From Edaphochlamys debaryana (Eukaryota > Chlorophyta > Chlorophyceae > Chlamydomonadales): a stretch of DNA of 64,000 nt. Positions 54,365-64,000 of the stretch are shown here, one piece after another. The stretch lies in the NCBI GenBank assembly GCA_016858145.1, contig JAEHOE010000004.1, forward strand, positions 124,001 to 188,000, given 5' to 3'. Within the stretch, counting starts at the first letter, position 1. Each line of letters opens with the position of its first letter. Below the pieces are notes generated by a model. The model searched no databases, was not told the DNA's origin, and saw only the letters and a program-made list of their open reading frames with translations. The translations under genes and the position numbers were made by a program.

Positions 54365-57300
54365 ATGGCCAAAGGCCGTGGCCGGGGCACCGGAGGCAGG
54401 AAGCGACCTGCCAAGCCCAACCGGATGGCCAGGACGATTGTGAAGGCGGATCTGATGCCAGGCAGCGGCCACCTGGCCCCTTCCAAGCGGCTGCTGGTCG
54501 CTGAAGCCGCGGCCATCACCCTCGAGTGCCTGGCGGAGTCGGACCCATGCGGCCCCTTTTTCGTCCTGGACATTGCCAGCGGCCTCAGCGGTCGCGCAGC
54601 AGAGCACTACGAGTCGCTGTACGCGGCGCCCGAGCGCTTCGCCGGCTTGCTTACCTCCTCGGGGGTCTTCAGGGCTGCCGGCAACGGCCGCGTGCGGATC
54701 AAACTGCCCGGCCTGGCTGCGCTCGGGCCCTCGAAGGCCCGAGACCAGCTGCTCTGTGGGCCTGGGAAACGGCCCGCATCCTCTCGCGCAGTCCTCGGCA
54801 AGCAGCGTGGCACTGACGGCCAGCAGCCGGCAAGTCAGCAGGCGGCCCGGGCAGCGCCCACAGGACCCCGCGGTGATGGGCCCCGCCAGGTGTGTGGGCC
54901 CAAGCCGAGCCCCGTACGCCACGCTCGCGCCCTCGGCGACATGCCGGCCGCCGCTGCCTGTGTCCAGCCGGGTCAGCAAGCCCACGCGCTCCTCCCACTG
55001 GCCAGCGCGCTGCGGCTGACCATTGGCCCCGACCGCCGGGGCCTGGTTTCAGAGCCCACGGCTGGAGCGGAGGCCGCCGCGGATCCTCGCGTGCGCCGCG
55101 GACCCGAGGAATGGCGGCCGGCCGCAGCCGGTGCCGCTGCTTGCGGAGGGGGTGGCGGCCAGGACGCTCAGCTGGAGGCGTTCCTGCCCCTGTTGCCGCC
55201 GGGGTGAGACCGTGAGCGAGCAAGGGTCCTGCGGTGCGCTGAACGTCCCTGCCGGCCCTGATCCCCGCCTGCGACCGGGTCCCTACAGGCTGCGAGATGC
55301 GGTGCGCGGCTATGTCGCAGCAGCCAAGGCGGGAAACAGTACGGCTCGCTGCCCGCCGCCACCCCTGCTGGTGGACTTGGCGGTGGACGCGGGCCGGGAC
55401 GTGCGCCTGGCCTTCTCGGACGGAAGCAAGCGCACGCTGGAGGGGGTCAAGGTGGGATCCGAAACATAACTGTAAGCCCGGATTCCCTAGGTATGCCGCA
55501 AGCTTCTCCGCTCCGTCCAGCATCGGCAGGGTGGAGTGCTTCTCTCTGTGCGTCCATGATGACAACAGTGCTTGAGTGCTCGTGCCGACAGGTGGACATG
55601 GAGAGTGCGCTGGCGCAGCTTGTCGCACATGTCAATGATCTACGCGCGCAGATGTCCGGGCCGCCCGGGGGCACCCCCGGGAAAGGTAGGAGGCGGCCAG
55701 CGTGAGGCGGTGGGGCGGAAGCGATGGAAGGCCGCGCAGGGCGGCGCCGGTGGTAGCGCTGGTAGCAACTGCGGTCTGGCCGACTCGCAACTGCAGGCGG
55801 CGACCGCCCTGCCAAGCGCCCGAGGAGCGAAGCGGCGGCGGCCGCCCCCACGGTCAGCCCTGCGGAGGTGGACCGCTGCTTTGGCAGCGACTGCCGCTGC
55901 TGCCCGCCCGGCACGCTGCACCGGTGGGTATTGGATGATGGATCTGCCTCGTGGGATGCATGCGCCCTGATACCGCCCTGACGGTGACCAGCCCCGCCTT
56001 TGCTCCTGTTGGTCCCTGCCTGGCTCCGCAGTGTCTCGGCCCTGCGCGATCCCCGCTCGGGCCGCGTCATCGGCCTGACGTACCGCGTGGGCCGCCACCT
56101 GCCGGGGGTGGCGGGGCCGCTGGCGGACGTGCTCGCAGACCTGGCGGGAAGGGGAAGGGCCTGGGCGCAGGCGGGCGCGGAGGCCGGCCGAGGGTCGCGT
56201 CGGAGCAAGACGGCTCAGCACCTCGCAGGGTACGTAAGCGGAGGGTCCAACGAGCCAGGCCTAAGTCTGCCCGCCAAGACAGTCGTTGAGTCTGCAGTGA
56301 GCTTGCAGTGACTGCCCCTTTCCCCCGCCGGACCATCCGTCACAGACGTGTACCGACCGTACCTTGCGCCGTCTGCTGCCCCTCTCCCCCAGGTCTCTGC
56401 TTCTGCTGGGGCGCCCCGGCTCGGGGAAGACCACCCTCCTCCGTGACATCGCCGCGCACCTCTCAGACGGCCTGGGCCTGGGGGTGGTGGTGGTCGACAC
56501 GAGCAACGAGATCGCGGGTGGGTGGCGTGCAGGGGCTGGGCGCTGGCTTGGGCCTTCGCCCCCTTTGCCCTTCTTCAGCCCTGCCCCTCCTTTACCCCAG
56601 GCGGCGACGCGCTCCCGCACGCCTGCATCGGCTCCGCGCGGCGTCTGATGGTGGGCCCCCGGCACCGCCTGGCGGAGGCTATGATTGAGGCGGTGCAGAA
56701 CCACGGGCCGCAGGTCATTGTGGTGGACGAGATCGCAAACGCGGCGGTGAGCAAGACAGAAAGGGGCTGAGGTTGCTCGTCATCATCCCCTGCAGTTCTC
56801 CTCCCATCAGCTGCTTTGATGCCCCACACCCCCGCAGGAGGTGGCGGCCGCTCGCACCATTGCGGCTCGCGGCGTGATGCTGGTGGCGACCGCACACGGC
56901 ACCGGGCTGCGGTCCCTCATGGCCAACAACCAGCTCAACAGCCTCATCGGGGGACTGCAGGTGGGGGTGCAGGGCACGGCTCAGGGGTTTGGGGCGAGGG
57001 CTGGGTCCTGGGGGTGTTACTCACCCTCAAAGAACCGTCAGAGTAGAGGCCGGCTAATGTGCGGGCCTAGGACAACGTGAGCCGTGTACTTATCCGCAGG
57101 CGGTTACGCTCGGAGACGCCACGGCCCAACAAGCCAACAACGGAGTCAAGACCCGTACCGAGCGCCGGGGCCAGCCCGTGTTCAGGTGGGGCAGTCAGAG
57201 GGCCGGAGTGGAAGCACGAGAACTCCATGCCTACAACCTCCATGCCTCCGCCCGGGGGCCCTAAGCTACGCACACTGGCTAACCCGCCACTCCGCCGTGC

Positions 57301-57956
57301 GCGTTGGTCCCACCCCGCAGGACCATGGTGGAGGTGTTGGGCGGCGGCAGGTGGGGCCCTGGGCCTGCAGCGCTGACTGACAATCTGGGCAGCAGGGTCC
57401 CTGCTGCCCCTGCTCAGTGCTCGTCTTCAGACTCTTGCATGCTCAGCGCATCTCCCCTCCATCCCGCCTGCCGCCTTGTATCCACCTCCCCAGGCTGCTC
57501 CTGCGCCCCGATGTGGCCTCCAGCGTGGACGCCATCCTGGGGGCAAGCCCCAGCTCCCAGCAGTGGCAGCATGGGCAGGGGGGTCGGGGACTTGGGGGCC
57601 CACAACGGGCGCATAGGCCCCTGGGCCCAGCCTCCGGACCCTACCACCGTCTGCCGCCCCAGCTGCCACACCGCGCCAGCGCGCCCGCACCGCCGCGGCA
57701 CCCGCCCCAGCGGCCCGGCAGCCTGCTACTGCTGCACGGGAGCAGCTCGGGGGCTGAAGAGGCGGGCGGGAGCGCTGGCGGTGCCGCGGAGCCGCTGCCC
57801 CCGCTGGAGCAGCTGAGGTGGACGGAACCGGGGGAGGATGCCTTGAAGGAAGGCGAGGAGCAGGCAGAGAGTGAGGGCATGGGCAGCAGCAGGGTGCGGC
57901 TGCAGGTGCGGCTGCTGGAGCTGGGGGGGAAGGCGCCGGAGGAGGAGGAGGAGTGA
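54200..57956 (+). CDS. Ycf45/SPD1-like AAA ATPase, copy E (one LOTUS-like module)
   Basis: Eleven exons: 54200-55203, 55289-55451, 55592-55685, 55797-55923, 56032-56229, 56393-56517, 56601-56746, 56838-56960, 57100-57185, 57321-57350 (30 bp), 57494-57956; 852 residues in frame, or 797 from ATG 54365. The longer start ([20 protein letters not shown]) could be a transit peptide. The shorter ([17 protein letters not shown]) is very basic and aligns better with copy F. One LOTUS-like module (residues about 95-190 of the long form: [16 protein letters not shown]...[20 protein letters not shown]) precedes the core: DNRCC-like [71 protein letters not shown]. The last exon is almost the same as that of copy D, while two introns match copies A, B and C on the other strand. 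Confidence 0.85.
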
Positions 57957-58374
57957 GTCTGGGTGGCTTTGCCTAGGCGGAGGTACAGCGCAGGGGGCGG
58001 CCAACTCACCCGAGGCATGATGTTTCCAAGCAGCAGGGCAGCAGGCAGCGAGGTGGTGTCGTGGAAGGGACAAAGGGTTGACGTGGGGGGCCTAGAACAG
58101 CAGGAGTGCGTGGGGGAGACGGCTGACGAGTTACCGGTCTCAGCGATATTGATGTTCAACATCTGGCTGCAGAGTTGGCGGCGGGACCGGCGGAACTGCG
58201 AGGGGAGGTGGGCATAGCCCCCAGATGTGCGCCCGTGGTGCCCGATGGGCAGAGGAGCGATCTCACAGCACGCGCGTCATGGCTATGGCGTCCTGGCGCA
58301 CCTCTACCGCCTATCTACCGCCAGTACGCTGCATACTTATACACTTATGTTCACAGTACATAGCACTAGGCAGG
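57957..58374. other. Intergenic stretch between ATPase copies E and F
   Basis: About 420 bases in tandem orientation. It holds the 3' flank of copy E and the presumed promoter of copy F, with an AT-richer segment near 58330-58365 (ACTTATACACTTATGTTC). The frame upstream of 58375 is open to 58225, but ATG 58375 is preferred because [14 protein letters not shown] aligns with the starts of copies D and E. Confidence 0.4.
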
Positions 58375-61300
58375 ATGGGCAAGTTTTACGCCTTGATGCC
58401 GGGAGGCAGGCGATTGAACGCTGGCGAGAGACAAGTAGCCGCCCACGCTGTAGAGATTCTGCTGAGCAAGCCAGTCAGCCCAACGGACCCGGTCATGCTT
58501 GCGGACTTGGCGAGCGAGCTCAACTCCTCTAACTCTGCACACGCGTATCGGACCCTCTGCACCACCAATCAGCAACTTCGCGACCTTCTCGTCGATTCGG
58601 GCCTTTTCCAGGACACCGGCGGTGGCTGCGTCTGCATGGCCGGCCTGCCGCTCGCAGTGTGCGCGCTGCCGCCGAACTACGTGCGGCACCAGCTCATGTG
58701 TGCGGAGCGCACCCGCAGCCAGAAGTTCCTGCAGGCCATGGGTCAGCAGTCCGCGGCGGAGTCGGAGGTCACGGCCGAGCGCAGCAGGTCATACACGCCC
58801 GGCGACCACTAAGCAGACCCCGGCCAGCCCGAGGACTACCACCAGTACCAGGCACCGGAGGCCCAGCCATACCAATCGTTTGGCGACGGAGCCTTCATTG
58901 TGGTCAGAACGCCGGGGCCTGACGATGCGTGCGTGGTGGCGGATGGGGCCTTGATGGATGCGGAGGCCAGGGGGGTAGTGGGCATCGTGGCTCGGGGGCT
59001 CCTGGAAGCCTTCCACAGCGCTGGCGGGGACGGTGAAGGCGCTGAATGGTACGGTCTACATCTCGAGCAGGTGTGCATGGACTACAGCGCAGCGACAGGA
59101 CAGGCGGTGCCTTGCGCCCTGGCGCAAATGCTTAAAATGTCCGGCCTGTTCGCCTGGCCGGGCTCTGACGAGTCAGAAGACCCCGTCGTCACCTTCCGGG
59201 ACGATCTGCCCGGCTTGTACGACATGACTCCCGACGAACTGTACGAGCGGATCTTGAGCGGCGACACCCTGCAAGCAGCTGCTGTCGGAGGCCTGTCGGA
59301 GCAGGGGGAGGAGGACGAGGTCGGGTGGGCGATGCAGGCCGGTGCCGGCAATGCCGGCTACCACCCGCCAGGCGGGCAAGCCTGGGGCCCGGTGGATGCG
59401 CGCCCGCCTCCTTACTACCCTCCCTCTCCTCGCCCGACTCTGGACCCCCTGGAATGCACGCTGGAGCTGACAATCGGGCCCAACCGCCGGGGCCGGGTCG
59501 TGCCGCTGTGGCCGGAGCCCCAGGCGGAGGCGCGGGGCGGGGGCAGTGGCAGCAACAGTCCTGCAGCAGCCCCGGGTGCGGCCACGGATGAGCAGCTGGA
59601 GCCCTTTCTGGACTTCCTGCCGTCCGGGTAAGCGGGTGGCAGGGCGTACCGTGAGCTCAATCTTGGGGGCTGAGGGCGCTCGGCCAGAGCGCGTCCGGGT
59701 GCAGGGCCAAGCATGCCATCGATCGCGCGGGCTTTTGCCATGACCGCACCGGGTACCTTCGTCCTGCAGGCTGCGGGAGGAGGTCCGGCGCTGCGCCGCT
59801 GGTAGGCTGGAGGAGGCGGCCTCTGCGGGCGACGCGGGCGGCTCCTGCCGGTCCGTCCCGGTGCTCATGGACCTGTGGGTGGACGCGGGCCGGGACGTGC
59901 GCCTGGCCTTCTCGGACGGAAGCAAGCGCACACTGGAAGGGGTTAAGGTACGTTGCGGAAAGCGCTGTGGTGAGGGCGCGCAGTGCGCAAGCACCGTGCT
60001 GTGGGGTCTGTTCGGTCCGGCCCTGCACTGTTTGTTCGGGGTCGGACCTTTCGAGCCGCCGTCCACATGGCTCTCCAAGCACACCTATCTATTGCATTCC
60101 TCATGCCTCCACCACGCCCCTGCCTCACAGGTGGCGATGCAGGCCGCCCTCAGCCACCTGGCGAGCCGCGTCCTTGCCATGTCAGGAGCGGCGGCGGCGG
60201 AGCGTCAGGGCGCGCCTCGTGAGGCAGCGCCCGGCTCGTCGGTTCACTCTGCGGAGTCCGGGGACGGCCTTGGCAGCTGCGGCGGCGAGGATGGAGTCAG
60301 CGGAGAGGGCGAGGCGGGGCAGAAGCGCGGGCGGACGAGATCAGGCGACTGTGAGCTAGGCTTGGGCCGGGCTTGTCACCTTTGCATTGTGGGACGCATG
60401 CATTGTGGGTCTTGTGCCTAGTTCCCGTGAGTTCATGCCCCGCTAACGGTGTTGCTGTTCAACGTGACGTGCCGCAACTTCAGGCGGCGACCGCCCCGCC
60501 AAGCGCCAGAGGGACGAAGCGGCGGCGGCCGCCCCCGTGCCTGTGGTCAGCCCTGCGGAGGTGGACCGCTGCTTCGGCAGTGACAACCGCTGCTGCCCGC
60601 CCGGCACGCTGCACCGGTGGGTGTGGATGATGGACGCATGCATTCGTGTGGATGCAGGCGTTTGTACCGTCCTGACGCCTACTGCATGTTTCATGCCTGT
60701 GACCAGTCTCGTCTATGCCCTGCCTTCACCCCTGTTCTTCCCTGCCTGTCAAACACCAGTGTCTCCGCCCTGCGCGATCCCCGCTCGGGCCGCGTCGTCG
60801 GCCTGACGTACCGCGTGGGCCGCCACCTGCCGGGGTTGGCGGGGCCGCTGGCGGACGTGCTCGCAGACCTGGCGGGAAGAGGGAGGGCGTGGAGGAGAGG
60901 TGGCGACGAGGAAGACTTGGCTGGGTGAGGAGAAACTGCCGGCACCGGGAAGGACATCCGCCGCCAGAGACTTGCAACGAGAGGGTGTGGACAGGTTGTT
61001 TGGGCGCCTGACACCTGCAGACCGGCTCCTGGTCCCGGACCGCGAGAGCTGGGTACCTCCCTCCGCATCTGTCATCTTTGTTCCTGGGATCTAGCTGACT
61101 GCCCCTTCCTCGCCCTCCCTCTGCCGTACTGCCCCTTTGCCCCAGGTCCCTGCTGCTGCTGGGGCGCCCCGGCTCGGGGAAGACCACCCTCCTCCGTGAC
61201 ATCGCCGCGCACCTGGACAGCTTGGGGCTGTCTGTCGTGGTTGTGGACACGAGCAACGAGATCGCAGGTGCGGGGCTTGCAAAGGGCTTTGCGTTTGAGC

Positions 61301-62796
61301 CCCTTTCACGATGACTCTCACCACTGCATCTGGTGCTCAGGAGGCGACGATCCCCCGCATGCCTGCATCGGCTCCGCTCGGCGTCTGATGGTGGGCCGTC
61401 GGTCGCAGCTTGCGGCTAAGATGATCGAGGCGGTGCAAAACCACGGGACGGAGGTTGTCATCGTGGACGAGATCGCAGATTCAGAGGTGCGGACGAGCAC
61501 GCGCTAGCAGTTTTACTAGCGGTTGACGGTTGATGCACTGCTAGTGTCCGGCACCATACCGCTGACCTGGGCCCTAGCACCCACGCTGCTCACGTGCCGT
61601 TTTGCCCGCAGGAGGTGGCGGCCGCTCGCACCATCGCGGCTCGCGGTGTGATGCTGGTGGCGACCGCCCACGGCACGGGGCTGCACTCCCTCATGGCTAA
61701 CAACCAGCTCAATGGGCTAGTGGGAGGCCTGCAGGTGGGCGCCAGGGGCTGGGAGCCGTGTCCAGTCACGCCACAAGCCGTCTGACTTGGGCATTCGGAC
61801 CGTGGTGGACAACCAAATGCCAAGGCATGCTCCGTATGTACCTGCCCCTCCCGTAGCCCGTGATCCTGGGAGACGCCAAGGCTGCGGAGACCAACAACGG
61901 GTCCAAGACGCGCACCGAGCGCCGAGGGCAGCCCGTGTTCAGGTGCGATTCGGGTCAGGGCAAGCGAACTGGAGTGACGAGGCTGTCTCCGCCGTGCAAA
62001 GGGAGCTCCAAACATCCCTACCTCATAGCTCTACCTGACTGCGCAATCCGTTACCCCTGCTGTTCCTTTTGTCGTACAGGACCATGGTCGAGGTCTTGGG
62101 CGGCGGCAGGTGGGCCGCAAGCCGGGGGTGGGGTGACTCCTCCCTTCAGCACGCCACGGCATTCCTTACACACGCACTAGACACGTGCGCATGACCATCT
62201 GCCCGTCCCGCCCTGTCCCCATGCGTCTCCCCAGGCTGCTCCTGCGCCCCGATGTGGCCTCCAGCGTGGACGCCATCCTCGGAGCCCGCCCCAGCTCCCA
62301 GCAGTGGCAGCAGGGGCTGCAATGCTCCCCAGCAGGCGCGCACGCGCTGCCCGCAGGCGCAGCGCCACGGCTGTCTCACGGACAGGCGGGCCGATCGGTC
62401 GGCCAATCGGCCCATCTAGCGGCGCAGAGGCAGCTTGGGCCGGGTGGAGGGCGTCGCCAGCGGGCACCGTACCACACGCAGTACGGCAACCGCGACACAT
62501 ACGGCCCGGACGGCCAAGGGCCCTCGCAGGAGCCTCCGGTGTTGCAGCGGCCCGGCAGCCTGCTGCTGCACCGCAGTGCACGGCCCCAGGAGGCGGGCGG
62601 GAGCGCTGGCGGTGCCGCGGAGCCGCTGCCCCCGCTGGAGCAGCTGAGGTGGACGGAAGCCGAGGAGGAGGCGCGCAGCGCGAGGGGCGGGGCAGGAGGC
62701 GGCCAGCGGGGAGCCGGGGGGCGGGTGAGGGTGAGGCTCGTCGAATTGGGCGCGAAGGCCCCGGCGGGCCGCCCCGCACACGAGTGGCGCGACTGA
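58375..62796 (+). CDS. Ycf45/SPD1-like AAA ATPase, copy F (two LOTUS-like modules, in-frame TAA)
   Basis: Exons 58375-59627, 59770-59947, 60131-60350, 60484-60616, 60760-60924, 61146-61267, 61341-61486, 61612-61734, 61857-61942, 62080-62109 (30 bp), 62235-62796. Module 1 is [20 protein letters not shown]...[19 protein letters not shown]; module 2 is [20 protein letters not shown]...LKMSGLFAW...[20 protein letters not shown] at 58810-58812 interrupts the frame between them, yet coding clearly resumes ([20 protein letters not shown]). A 72-nt GT-AG intron (58742-58813) would remove it and give 981 residues; otherwise the gene is truncated. The core is complete but most diverged of the array: [64 protein letters not shown]. 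The C-terminus is longer and lacks the acidic run. Confidence 0.8.
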
Positions 62797-62872
62797 AGGG
62801 AAGTACGTCCCACCCGGGGGAACCGGTGTGCCGGCTATGGTGTGTAGACCCCCGTGTTCTGAGAGTCTGCGT

Positions 62873-62877
62873 TGTAA
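62873..62877 (+). terminator. Possible TGTAA poly(A) signal of ATPase copy F
   Basis: TGTAA lies 77 bases after the stop at 62796, within the usual range for green-algal transcripts. It is the clearest such signal in the window. Confidence 0.4.
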
Positions 62878-63699
62878 CTGAGATGCTGCACATTTGCATT
62901 AGGGTGGGCGCAGCACAGAGCCCTCGGCCTTGAGGCTCCATCGTCCAGTGCCCTGGAGCTGGCGCCAGAGCTGATTCGGCTTCACCCTGCTCATTGTCTG
63001 AGTCAGTACTGATTCCACGCGCTGCAATGCGTAGCGGATGTATGTTATGAAGGCTGTGGCGGGGTCGCCGGGCGGTTTTTGGGGACCCTGGGTGTGCGAG
63101 AGACGCAGTTGCAGGCTTTGGCTGCGGCCCAGAGCGCGGGGCGCAGGGTTGCGCATCTGCAATCGTTGATGAGGCCGTACAGGCGTTACTGGTGCTGCGA
63201 TGGGTAGCCATGATGCAGAAGGGAGGCCGGCCGGAATTGCGGTACCGTACAGTACGGACGATACTGCGATGAGGCGCTGGTCGCGCTGCGGGCGGGGGAA
63301 TGCGGGATCCAGCGCGTGGGTTGGTCTTCATCAAGGTTCGAAGGAGCGGGCGTTTGGACTTGCAGGGGCGCGCGCAAGCGTACTCGAGGAGCTGGGAGCT
63401 CGAGGGCTGTAGTGGAAACGGGCGAGTCCAGGATAACAGGTCAGTGCTCTTGTGCTTGACTCTTGTCGTGTGCCCACCAGATCCTTGTATGTTCTTATGG
63501 CGTTTGCGTTGGGGCAGTCGGTGACGAGGGCGGGCATAGCCCCGCGTGGGACATACGCATGGAAGTGCGTGGCGCTGAGGGTCCAGGAGCGGGCACGGCG
63601 GCCGCAGCGCTGGATGGCTGGGTGTTGTACCGCTGACGCTGGCAGCGTCCTACTTGTTGGGGCTCAGTGACCCCTTTCCGTCTGTCCGCACAAGTTGCA

Positions 63700-63850
63700 C
63701 CCCCCCTGGCTAAGTCCGGGGTTGCGAAGGCCCCGAACTAAGGCGGCATGCGCTGTGGGGCGGCATGCGTGAGTGCACGGCCCCAATGCTGCCCGGCCTT
63801 GTGGGGTTTGGGGCTCAGCCCTTGTCCCTGTCATGAAAGCCTTGCTGTTT
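63700..63850. repeat. Dispersed repeat, second copy (inverted)
   Basis: GGGGTTTGGGGCTCAGCCCT and the following TGTCCCTGTCATG match the reverse complement of 34950-34990 with few changes. The neighbouring GGCATGCG repeats also correspond. Confidence 0.5.
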
Positions 63851-64000
63851 GAGCAAGAGCAGGCTGTCTCGTGTCTCCTACTGTGCTCGTCAGGAGCTTT
63901 AAGCAGATGTTGAAGGGCCGGTCCTGCAGTGGCAATGTGAAGGTGCGTCTGGCCTCCTGCGTGTGTCCCCACGGTGCCGGCGGTTTGTGTCGCGCCCAAC

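Larger units (their letters stand above)
62797..64000. other. Right-hand flank
   Basis: About 1.2 kb after the last ATPase gene. A GTCAGTGCTC...CCCACCAG segment near 63440-63480 looks like a short intron on plus, but the flanking frames are short and unrecognised, so no gene is called. The last 350 bases include the dispersed repeat shared with 34830-35035. Confidence 0.35.

Overview
The window looks like nuclear DNA of a GC-rich green alga (Chlorophyta). Genes are split by short GT-AG introns with GTGAG donors. The main gene family matches the plastid ATPase family Ycf45/SPD1, and a possible TGTAA poly(A) signal follows one gene. No ribosomal RNA, tRNA, bacterial operon or CRISPR array was seen. 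I made the exon models by hand from splice signals. Four of the six ATPase models join in frame with no stop; one more does so only through two compensating frame changes (35307-39188), and one carries an in-frame TAA (58375-62796).

Left third (1-29.2 kb). An ankyrin-repeat gene (minus, 867-2627) is followed by four minus-strand paralogues (3629-5567, 7425-9910, 10948-12366, 18199-20484). Each has an N-terminal leader, two or three copies of a roughly 110-residue module resembling the plant B3 DNA-binding barrel, a Pro/Ala/Gly linker and a small conserved C-terminal domain. The copy at 18199-20484 is intact. The copy at 7425-9910 is intact if a 53-nt intron is spliced. The other two are broken. 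Opposite them lie three plus-strand paralogues of unknown function (14732-16369, 23143-24887, 26716-29189) with a Cys/His-containing core and a Gly-rich, basic C-terminus. A divergent pair (B3-like minus, unknown-family plus) with its intergenic region has been duplicated as a unit of about 7-8 kb, and a third partial unit carries only the plus gene. All three plus genes have the same spliced 5' leader with an internal exon of exactly 74 bp. Two have a roughly 500-bp inverted repeat right after the stop codon.

Right two thirds (30-62.8 kb). Six paralogues of the Ycf45/SPD1 (SpoIIIAA-like) ATPase form an array: four on minus (30020-34594, 35307-39188, 39849-43514, 47405-54104), then two on plus (54200-57956, 58375-62796). 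All share the Walker A/B core, a 30-bp micro-exon and an acidic tail. The first three carry one B3-like module at the N-terminus. The last three carry one, two or five copies of a different helical module that resembles LOTUS/OST-HTH. A MYND zinc-finger gene (plus, 44143-46663) sits inside the array.

The shared B3-like module ties the left family to half of the ATPase array. I read the locus as a region where modules predicted to bind nucleic acid are duplicated, shuffled and partly lost around a plastid-type ATPase. Near-identical introns between copies point to recent gene conversion. Several coding disruptions sit at homopolymers and could be assembly errors.
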